Positions 1 through 5,390 of a stretch of 5,390 bases of DNA are shown here, one piece after another. The position numbers and the translations under genes were made by a program. Where the stretch lies: assembly GCA_937958285.1 (NCBI GenBank), contig CALFXQ010000104.1:1-5390 (forward strand), read 5' to 3'. How positions within the stretch are numbered: the first letter of the stretch is position 1; each line of letters opens with the position of its first letter. The notes under the pieces were generated by a model. That model ran no database searches. It worked only from the letters and a program-made list of their open reading frames with translations, and was not told the origin of the DNA. This DNA comes from an uncultured Fusibacter sp. (GTDB lineage: Bacteria > Bacillota > Clostridia > Peptostreptococcales > Acidaminobacteraceae).

Positions 1-57
1 AAAAACACAATTCAATTTACGCGCACTTTCGAAAACTTCTCTTACTGTCGCTTTCAC
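1..57 (-). CDS. 5' end of an unidentified gene, possibly a PucR-like regulator (partial)
   Basis: A GTG at 57-55 opens a frame that runs to the window edge and reads VKATVREVFESARKLNCVF (first V would be Met). The other two minus-strand frames are closed here: TGA at 56-54, and TAA further on in the third. An in-frame TAA at 63-61 bars any earlier start. The opening 'MxxTVREV' resembles the N-terminus of the PucR family (purine-catabolism regulator type: N-terminal PucR domain, C-terminal helix-turn-helix). Nineteen residues are too few to assign a family. No Shine-Dalgarno sequence precedes the GTG. The frame begins 15 bp after the TPR gene stop on the same strand, as expected for the next gene. 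The true start could instead lie beyond the window. The existence of a gene here is moderately supported; the family is a guess. Confidence 0.4.
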   Translation of the reverse strand, partial: MKATVREVFESARKLNCVF

Positions 58-66
58 GTCTTAAGT

Positions 67-96
67 ATCATATCACAAACTACACTCACCCACCAA
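67..96 (-). promoter_or_regulatory. Candidate extended -10 promoter for the gene at the left edge
   Basis: On the minus strand a TATGAT (72-67) matches the sigma-A -10 box at 5 of 6 positions and is preceded by TG one base away (75-74), the extended -10 form. TTGGTG at 96-91 is a weak -35 with an 18-base spacer. The TG belongs to the TGA stop codon of the TPR gene. Transcription would begin near position 60, only about three bases before the GTG at 57. Such matches also occur by chance, so this is tentative. Confidence 0.28.
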
Positions 97-1071
97 GCGA
101 TAAAAATCCCTAAAGAATCTGAGATTATTGAAATCTTCATCTTCTAGAGCGAGCTTACGGTACTTTGGATAATCTGCGATTGCGCGCCTCAGATGATCTA
201 GAGCTTCGCTTTTATGATGCATCATGGCCATTAGTTTTGCAAGGAGGTAGTGCGCTTCGGATTGATGTTCATCGATTAAAACCGCTTGATTCAGCATGGC
301 AATACCCTTTTGTATTTTGCCTAGGTGGCAAAGGGCATCACCAAGAAGTGTGTAGTAAACTGCATCGTCGTAGCCCTTTGAGAGCAGAGATTCTGCATGT
401 ACCTTACACGCCTCGTAGTCTTCTAAATTTCGATAGATTCTCAGCATTTGTCCATGTACTTTTGGATCATCTCCACCAATTTTCTGGTAGTGTTTAAAGG
501 TCTCTAATGCGTCGCCCCAACGGTTTAGCTTAATGAGCACATTTCCCTTGATTTTATAGGCAAGGACCTGATAGGGGTCTAAAGACAACACTTGATCGAT
601 AAGTCGCATCGCACCCTCGAAGTGGTGGGTATGAAATTCGGCAACGGCTAAATTAAGGCGCGTATTTATATGCTCAGGGTTTGCCAAAAGAAAACGGTCT
701 AGGCATATTTTGGCCTCATCGTATCGCTTTAATTGAATGTAAGTGTCTCCCATTATATTGTCGAGGTCGACATTTTGAGCATCGAGGGCTTTAGCAGACT
801 CAAATGCATCAATCGCCTCAATAAACAGGTTTTTCCTATAAGCGAGAAGGCCTCTCATATTCGTAAAATATGACGCGTTGGGAAAATTGCGCTGCCCCTT
901 AATGATAAAGTATTGGGCCAACCGCCAGTTTTCTACCGATAGATGTCTTTCGATCATGTGCTTATAATAATATTGACGGTTCATCTTGGCGCTTACGAAA
1001 AAAACGTAAAGGCCGAGCGCGTACTCTAGGGCAACGAGCGCGATAACAAAGATTGCAAGCGTCCACCACAT
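73..1071 (-). CDS. Membrane-anchored TPR-repeat protein
   Basis: The product has 332 residues. A single hydrophobic segment (about 4-27) has no basic residues before it and KMNRQYYYK after it. By the positive-inside rule the protein is therefore anchored N-terminally with its body in the cytoplasm; there is no signal-peptidase site. The rest divides into 34-residue tetratricopeptide units in exact phase: 33-66 (degenerate), 67-100, 101-134, 135-168, 169-202, 203-236, 237-270 and 271-304. Typical TPR positions are visible, such as G-x-x-Y/L, A near position 20 and the LDP/NP turn at the unit end. A capping segment (305-332, 'LEDEDFNNLRFFRDF') resembles the common end of TPR arrays. TPR superhelices bind peptides or proteins, so a scaffold role in a membrane-associated assembly is plausible; the partner is unknown. 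The ATG is fixed by AGGAGG at 1085-1080 with an 8-base spacer. It is separated from the transporter genes by a likely terminator, so it is probably its own transcription unit. Confidence 0.88.
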   Translation of the reverse strand: MWWTLAIFVIALVALEYALGLYVFFVSAKMNRQYYYKHMIERHLSVENWRLAQYFIIKGQRNFPNASYFTNMRGLLAYRKNLFIEAIDAFESAKALDAQNVDLDNIMGDTYIQLKRYDEAKICLDRFLLANPEHINTRLNLAVAEFHTHHFEGAMRLIDQVLSLDPYQVLAYKIKGNVLIKLNRWGDALETFKHYQKIGGDDPKVHGQMLRIYRNLEDYEACKVHAESLLSKGYDDAVYYTLLGDALCHLGKIQKGIAMLNQAVLIDEHQSEAHYLLAKLMAMMHHKSEALDHLRRAIADYPKYRKLALEDEDFNNLRFFRDFYRLVGECSL

Positions 1072-1143
1072 AACAAATGCCTCCTAAATGAAAATGAGAT
1101 GGGTTTTGTAATCCATGTATACCCCTATTTTAGAATTCCTCTC

Positions 1144-1188
1144 ACAAAGACAAAAGAGATCGCATTTGCGATCTCTTTTTGTCTTTGT
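1144..1188 (-). terminator. Long hairpin terminator after the transporter operon, probably bidirectional
   Basis: Positions 1144-1164 and 1167-1188 are inverted copies, 21 paired bases with a single one-base bulge. The GC-containing core is GAGATCGCA/TGCGATCTC around a tiny A/T loop, flanked by A-runs on one side and T-runs on the other. Read on the minus strand, the core stem is followed by TCTTTTGTCTTTG, a short U-rich tract, as in a Rho-independent terminator. The plus strand has a similar CTCTTTTTG tract, so it could stop transcription both ways. The first stem base (1188) directly follows the permease stop codon TAG (1191-1189). It separates the ABC operon from the TPR gene. Confidence 0.8.
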
Positions 1189-2499
1189 CTATTCATTGCG
1201 AATGGCTTCTAAGGCGCTGAGTTTTGTGGCGCGCACAGCTGGGAAAAATCCGGAGATAATGCCGATAAGGGTTGAAAAAACCAGCGACAAGACAATTAAC
1301 CACAGGGGAATATAAGAGATTCCCAGGGCTGCTGTGCCTGGATCATAGCCTAGATTTGCTATCGTTTCTTGCTGCATGCTGGCATTGACTTGGTTGATAA
1401 TATCTGAACCCACGAGACTAATGGCAATGCCTATAAGTCCTCCAAGTAGCCCGATGATTGCCGCTTCAAACAGAAACAGCCGCATAATATCTTTTACTTC
1501 TGCACCGAGAACTTTCATAACGCCAATCTCTTTGGTACGTTCGTAAATGGCCATAATCATGGTATTGGTAATCCCTATTGCCGCGATGAGCAAAGACACC
1601 GCGCCGATACCTCCAAGTACCATTTGCTGTGTTTGCATCTTTTGCTTCTCGTATTTGACATATTCGATGGGACTATAGGCGTTGAAGCCCATTTCTTTGA
1701 GCAGTCCATGGACCACTTCTACATCGTCGATGTCTTTGCAAAGCACCTGCAAGCGCTCGTAGTTTCTTACCTTTGCCCGTGTTTTTCTATCTGCCGGTGG
1801 ATTTTTTCTCTCTTCATCGGCAAGCAACTTTAAGAGTTGCTTTTGGTCCATAAAGACCATATAGTCGTTGCTGCCTGTCGCCTTCATCACACCGGACACA
1901 CTAAAGGGTATGCCCCTCTTTTTGTTTCCCTTATTGTCCATTATGCCATTGACGTAACCTTTAAAGCTCGCAGTAAGAGGATCGATGGTAATTGGCGTCC
2001 AATTTCTAGCCTTTGGGTCATAAAAGCTCGTCGAAAAGGCCGAGCCTACCACCAGTGTTTGCTTTTCTATGGCTTCTGGTATTCGCCCCTGCTCGATGGC
2101 ATAACTAAAGGCACTTAGAACAGACAAGTCGACGCCCATCACCTGAGCACCGCCTTGATAACGACCAGTCTGAAGTTCGACATAGCCCGTGTACATGGCT
2201 AGAACTTCTTTAACCCCTTCGATGGCCCGTATCTCTTCGACCGTTTTGGGATTTAGCACAGGCTTTTCTTTGGGTTCCTTTCCTGGTTCCGAATAACTAT
2301 TGGCATCTACTTCGATAATTCGAATGTTGCCAAACATCTCGAGGGATTTTTGAAACGCCCTCTCCTGGCCTAAGCCCAAAGAAATCATGAGCAAAATCGC
2401 ACTCGAACCAATAACAACGCCAAGGACCGTAAGGATTGTACGCGTTTTACGCCGCCATAAATTTTTTATACCCATGCCGGTCAAATCTCTGACTTTCAT
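1189..2499 (-). CDS. MacB/FtsX-type ABC transporter permease
   Basis: This 436-residue protein has the full MacB-type layout. A basic cytoplasmic N-terminus (KNLWRRKTR) leads into TM1 at about 21-43. A large extracytoplasmic core domain (about 44-290, MacB_PCD-like) follows, then three helices at about 293-316, 341-366 and 396-420. The loop after TM2 carries ERTKEIGVMKVLGA (320-333), the cytoplasmic segment that contacts the ATPase in this family. The C-terminus ends in the usual 'P-A-x-x-A-t-k-l-x-A-l-E-A-I-R' signature (420-434). Family members are homodimeric and work as mechanotransmission exporters or extruders that act on periplasmic or surface substrates rather than as classical channels. 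The core domain has a charged stretch near 228-247 (DEERKNPP...RKTRAKVR). There is no fused ATPase domain, so it must use the separate ATPase encoded upstream. The ATG at 2499 is preceded by AGGAGG (2511-2506) with a 6-base spacer. The substrate cannot be inferred. Confidence 0.93.
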   Translation of the reverse strand: MKVRDLTGMGIKNLWRRKTRTILTVLGVVIGSSAILLMISLGLGQERAFQKSLEMFGNIRIIEVDANSYSEPGKEPKEKPVLNPKTVEEIRAIEGVKEVLAMYTGYVELQTGRYQGGAQVMGVDLSVLSAFSYAIEQGRIPEAIEKQTLVVGSAFSTSFYDPKARNWTPITIDPLTASFKGYVNGIMDNKGNKKRGIPFSVSGVMKATGSNDYMVFMDQKQLLKLLADEERKNPPADRKTRAKVRNYERLQVLCKDIDDVEVVHGLLKEMGFNAYSPIEYVKYEKQKMQTQQMVLGGIGAVSLLIAAIGITNTMIMAIYERTKEIGVMKVLGAEVKDIMRLFLFEAAIIGLLGGLIGIAISLVGSDIINQVNASMQQETIANLGYDPGTAALGISYIPLWLIVLSLVFSTLIGIISGFFPAVRATKLSALEAIRNE

Positions 2500-2540
2500 G
2501 AGGTTCCTCCTCGTTTGGGCATATATTTAAACTGTCCATG

Positions 2541-4964
2541 TTATTCTTCATCGGCGATAGCAGCCAGTGCTTTCATGCGACGCTTCTTGCGAATATACAT
2601 AATGACGAATGCACCGAGCATTAGCGGTCCACCCACTGCAGCCACCCATCCCCATATTGGCATTTTGAAACCACCGCCTTCGGGTGGCATCACCTCGCCA
2701 CCATTACCTGGATCGATTGGTGGTATAATCTCGCCACCAGTGGATGGCGCGCCGTCCATGACGGTGACTGTCACCGGGACGGACTTTTCTTGCTTGACGC
2801 CCGTTTCGTCTTCAAAAATAAATCTCAATTGACCTTTTAATTCTCCCGCTTTATCGGGGATTATTTGACCACTAAAAAACTCACTTCGACCTGCTTCAAA
2901 ATTGCCCACAAAGTAATTGGAGTTCTGCGCCTGGAAATCACCTTCTAATTTTACCATCAGATTATACATCGGAGATTTGCCCATGTTAAAGAACTCTACT
3001 TCTACAGGCACAGGAGACCCTACGTAAATTTCTGGTGGAAGTATGACATCTGAAATCTCAAGGCGCACTTCCTGCTTGACGTTTAGTGAGATCTTCTCTT
3101 CTGCAGTGTATGGGTTTTTCATTTCATCGTAGGACTTACCATTTTGATCTTCGTAATCGATTTTAAAGGTGATTCCATACATTTGAACCTTGGCATCTGC
3201 CTTCACCTTTAAGCGCAGCACTTGTTCTTCAGTTTCACCTGCGCCGATTGACTCAATAAAAAATGAATTCGCTGAGTCTACAGGTATAAATACACCTTCA
3301 TCGGCAGTCATTACAAATTTTGCGTTTTTTATGCCGACAGAGTCGCTGGTATTAGAAAACCTCACCAGTAAGTCAAATTCAGTTCCCGCCAGCGCAGATT
3401 CACCGCCATAGGAATAGCTTTCAATAATAATCTTGGGCTTGCTTCCACCTTGACCTTCTTCATTCACAAACACCCCTGCTACGCCCACTTGCTGGTCTCC
3501 CTCGGGGCCTTTTGGATGAACCACCGTGGCATAAAGGGGATATGTGTTTGGCGTCACTTGTCCAGAAATCAAGGCTTTAAAAGTATAGGTCTTCGCCTCC
3601 CCCGGCTTGAGGGCATCTATTATTTGAACGTAAGGTGTCAAGAATTTAAGTGTTGTATCGGCCGACACTGTCAACTTTAAATTCTCTTTGATTTGGGCAC
3701 CATTATTCTTGACTTTAACTTGAATCACTTGTGCTTTTTTAGCATCGAGGGTATATGTTGCCTTGTCAAAACTTACTGCAATGCCCTTTGTATCAGTGGC
3801 CAGTGCGATATCTTCTTCTAGTTCTAGATAAATTGGATATTTCTTCTCGTAAGCCACGCCCAGATCGTCAAAGTACTTAACAACCGCCTCTAGTTCGATG
3901 GGGCCCTTTGCATTTTTGCCAGCGATAATCTTGTACTGTACTTTACCTGACATATTTTGAACCATGCTGCCTACAAGGCGTGCATCTGTGTCTTCGTAAA
4001 GTCTTGCGCCGTCGGATTTAAAACCCGTCAATTGGGTTGTTATCTTGGAGGCTTTAAGCGTTCCAGTGTTTTTAAACTCTAGTACGAGTACTTTAGGGCC
4101 TTTTGAAGTTAAAGGTCCATTATCTAACTTAGACCCCACAAGTGATACCAATGGTTCTTGAGCATTGTTCTCAACGGTCATGTATATTGGAATAATCTCT
4201 GTTGGAAACTTATCGCCATAGGCATTCTCGTAATTCACCTTGAGCTGCAGTGCATAGGTCTTTGGTGCAATGGCTGAGTTGATGCCAAATTTCACTTTCA
4301 CTTCTCCGGTTTTACCCGCGTCGATGCCATCGAGCTTCCCCTTTAAAATGGCACCTGCCATCACAATCGGCATGCTGTCTTCGCCTTTTTCTAAGGCAAC
4401 ACTCACATTTTTAGCCTGATAGAGACCTGTGTTTGCAAGGGTAAACACAACTTCTTGTTGTGTGCCTGCGCTTAAGGGACCGAGTACATCTTCGCTCTTA
4501 AGGGAGAGCTTGGGCGAGAGTTTTGCTGTGTCAATTGGAGGGGTAACAACATTTGAGGTCTCGATTGCCTCTTTGATTAAAATGCTATCTGTTGCAATTA
4601 CCGCACCTGTGCTATTTCGAATGATGTTAAAGCTAAAGGTCTTCCCTTTACCAGAATATCTCATAGAAAAAACATGATTGGTGTTGGCGAGCAAGTCTCC
4701 GAGCACTTTTGTCGTGCCACCGCTTGCAAAGGCAAAGCTGTCTGATGTATTGACAATAGACACCGGGGCACTGGGGTCTATAAGCTCTTGCAGATTCAAA
4801 GTTAAATCGAAGACCTCCCCCTCAGTGATAGTCGTTTTGTTTGCCGGCAGCGAATAGGTATTTACAATATAGGACTTATCTGCTAAAACCACCGAAAAAC
4901 TCGATATTACCATCAGTAGCACCAATAGGGCACTCGTATATCTACGCGTGATGTTCATGTTCAT
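2541..4964 (-). CDS. Exported, membrane-anchored Ig-like repeat protein (COG1361/CARDB-like) of an ABC operon
   Basis: The 807-residue product starts with a signal peptide: basic n-region ITRRY, hydrophobic core about 11-27, likely cleavage after VVLA at residue 29. About six beta-rich modules of 100-120 residues follow, near 31-133, 148-265, 271-383, 394-502, 509-630 and 632-736. Most carry a strand with an N-T/N-G turn (LANTG, FKNTG, VKNNG, FSNTS, FFNMG). Several carry a [Y/F]-[E/D]-[N/D]-x-x-G turn near their end (YENAYG, YFDDLG, YEDQNG, FEDETG). This is typical of CARDB, NEW3 and COG1361 'S-layer domain' proteins; no catalytic motif is seen. A Gly/Pro linker (about 737-766) leads to a C-terminal helix (about 769-791), the stop-transfer IRKKRR and a short cytoplasmic tail. 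The body is therefore outside, and there is no LPXTG. Its place between ATPase and permease genes suggests it is an accessory or substrate-contacting subunit of that transporter, which is inference. Confidence 0.85.
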   Translation of the reverse strand: MNMNITRRYTSALLVLLMVISSFSVVLADKSYIVNTYSLPANKTTITEGEVFDLTLNLQELIDPSAPVSIVNTSDSFAFASGGTTKVLGDLLANTNHVFSMRYSGKGKTFSFNIIRNSTGAVIATDSILIKEAIETSNVVTPPIDTAKLSPKLSLKSEDVLGPLSAGTQQEVVFTLANTGLYQAKNVSVALEKGEDSMPIVMAGAILKGKLDGIDAGKTGEVKVKFGINSAIAPKTYALQLKVNYENAYGDKFPTEIIPIYMTVENNAQEPLVSLVGSKLDNGPLTSKGPKVLVLEFKNTGTLKASKITTQLTGFKSDGARLYEDTDARLVGSMVQNMSGKVQYKIIAGKNAKGPIELEAVVKYFDDLGVAYEKKYPIYLELEEDIALATDTKGIAVSFDKATYTLDAKKAQVIQVKVKNNGAQIKENLKLTVSADTTLKFLTPYVQIIDALKPGEAKTYTFKALISGQVTPNTYPLYATVVHPKGPEGDQQVGVAGVFVNEEGQGGSKPKIIIESYSYGGESALAGTEFDLLVRFSNTSDSVGIKNAKFVMTADEGVFIPVDSANSFFIESIGAGETEEQVLRLKVKADAKVQMYGITFKIDYEDQNGKSYDEMKNPYTAEEKISLNVKQEVRLEISDVILPPEIYVGSPVPVEVEFFNMGKSPMYNLMVKLEGDFQAQNSNYFVGNFEAGRSEFFSGQIIPDKAGELKGQLRFIFEDETGVKQEKSVPVTVTVMDGAPSTGGEIIPPIDPGNGGEVMPPEGGGFKMPIWGWVAAVGGPLMLGAFVIMYIRKKRRMKALAAIADEE
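2683..2739 (-). repeat. Degenerate direct repeat encoding the Gly/Pro linker
   Basis: Two 21-base copies (2683-2703 and 2719-2739) match at 18 of 21 positions with a 36-base period. They encode GGEIIPP and GGEVMPP, a 12-residue repeat in the linker just before the C-terminal membrane helix of the exported protein. Two of the three mismatches change an amino acid only conservatively (I/V, I/M). The period is a multiple of three, so gain or loss of a unit would keep the frame. Confidence 0.6.
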
Positions 4965-5390
4965 AACGTCTCACATCTCCTTCTCTAATCTCAATCTTTT
5001 CTATTAGTCCATCTAAAATATAAACCACGCGGTCTCCAAATTGTGCAACTTCTGGGTCGTGGGTCACAATAATCAAGGTCTGATTCTTAGTGTGTGCCAA
5101 ATTTAGCATGAGGTCCAAAACTTGCCGAGACGTTTTTGAATCTAGGTTTCCCGTTGGCTCATCTGCAAATACGATATCTGGGGTTCCTGCAAATGCTCTG
5201 GCAATGCCCACGCGCTGTTGTTGGCCGCCGCTCATCTGAGTGGGTTTATGCATAATATGACTGCCAAGGCCCACGGCCTTTAGCAAGCCCGCCGCCTCAA
5301 TCTCTCTACTTTTTACCTTTGCATTTCTAAAGGTCAGAGGTAAACTCACATTTTCAAGCGCCGTCAGCGTGGGCAGCAAATTATAACTTT
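4942..5390 (-). CDS. ABC transporter ATPase, MacB/LolD type (5' end outside window)
   Basis: This is the C-terminal part of an ATP-binding subunit. The frame is open to the right edge, where codons read S-Y-N-L-L-P-T-L-T-A-L-E-N-V after a codon ending in AA. That fits the Q-loop Gln of the family's FQ-x-x-NLLPTLTALENV segment. Visible next are the ABC signature MSGGQQQRVGIARAF (Ser codon 5232-5230), Walker B IVFADEP with catalytic Glu, the D-loop GNLDSKT and the H-loop in IVTHDPEVA. The Walker A P-loop lies beyond the window. The TTG at 5379 is an internal Leu codon, not the start. The protein ends in a His/Glu-rich tail (RRYEHEHHA) and TAG at 4944-4942. The family energises MacB/FtsX-type permeases, and the matching permease is encoded two genes downstream. 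The overlap with the exported-protein gene indicates one operon. Confidence 0.95.
   Translation of the reverse strand, partial: SYNLLPTLTALENVSLPLTFRNAKVKSREIEAAGLLKAVGLGSHIMHKPTQMSGGQQQRVGIARAFAGTPDIVFADEPTGNLDSKTSRQVLDLMLNLAHTKNQTLIIVTHDPEVAQFGDRVVYILDGLIEKIEIREGDVRRYEHEHHA
4977..4982 (-). promoter_or_regulatory. Ribosome binding site of the exported-protein gene, inside the ATPase gene
   Basis: AAGGAG (4982-4977) lies within the ATPase codons for R-E-G-D and sits 12 bases before the ATG at 4964, a rather long spacer. A second in-frame ATG at 4958 would be 18 bases away, so the first ATG is the better start. The start codon lies upstream of the ATPase stop, so translational coupling is likely. 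Confidence 0.55.

Noticed and set aside
165..497. 110-residue plus-strand open frame opposite the TPR gene
   Set aside because: It lies wholly antisense to a well-supported TPR coding region, shows no recognisable domain, and is explained as a shadow frame.
1086..1143. Promoter for the TPR gene
   Set aside because: A promoter is expected between the hairpin and the ribosome site. TAAAAT and TATACA are the only -10-like strings on the minus strand, and neither has a good -35 at the right spacing, so no site is called. A weak ATGG/CCAT dyad here is too short to call an operator.
1115..1315. 66-residue plus-strand frame running through the hairpin
   Set aside because: It reads through the terminator stem and the antisense of the permease C-terminus, and no protein family is recognisable.
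2515..2832. 105-residue plus-strand open frame rich in Pro, Gly and Ser
   Set aside because: Its low-complexity composition is the antisense image of the Gly/Pro linker and C-terminus of the exported protein, so it is not an independent gene.
4956..4958. Second ATG as the start of the exported protein
   Set aside because: It would sit 18 bases from the AAGGAG site, too far, while the first ATG at 4964 is 12 bases away. Both give the same signal peptide core.
5377..5379. TTG as the start codon of the ATPase
   Set aside because: The frame continues upstream to the window edge through conserved Q-loop residues (S-Y-N-L), so this codon is an internal leucine and the gene is simply cut by the edge.

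Overview
The window is a 5.4 kb stretch of chromosomal-type DNA in which every supported gene lies on the minus strand, so it reads right to left. Three things suggest a low-to-mid GC Gram-positive bacterium of the Firmicutes/Clostridia kind: strong AGGAGG-type ribosome binding sites, moderate GC with A/T-rich wobble positions, and an exported protein held by a C-terminal membrane anchor with no sign of an outer membrane. The species cannot be named from the sequence, and the lineage is an inference.

Layout in transcription order. (1) 5390-4942: the C-terminal two thirds of a MacB/LolD-type ABC ATPase, cut by the window edge just inside its Q-loop. (2) 4964-2541: an 807-residue exported protein made of about six Ig-like beta modules, a Gly/Pro linker and a C-terminal membrane anchor. 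Its start overlaps the ATPase gene by 23 bp. (3) 2499-1189: a complete four-helix MacB/FtsX-type permease, 41 bp downstream of gene 2. (4) 1188-1144: a long near-perfect hairpin that starts at the base after the permease stop codon and probably ends this operon. (5) 1071-73: a separately transcribed, membrane-anchored protein with eight 34-residue TPR units in exact phase. (6) 57-1: the apparent first 19 codons of another gene, possibly a PucR-like regulator, cut by the left edge.

Genes 1-3 look like one transport or mechanotransmission unit. The ATPase would dimerise on the cytoplasmic face of the permease. The permease carries a large extracytoplasmic core domain between its first and second helices. 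The Ig-stack protein is anchored in the same membrane and would project outward beside it. In the known tripartite MacAB arrangement an HlyD-type adaptor fills the partner slot. Here the gene between ATPase and permease is an S-layer/CARDB-like repeat protein. The substrate is unknown. The TPR gene sits beyond the terminator and has its own ribosome binding site, so a functional link to the transporter is only positional.

The only non-coding gaps are short: 58-72, 1072-1188 and 2500-2540. I saw no RNA genes, mobile elements, CRISPR arrays or attachment sites.
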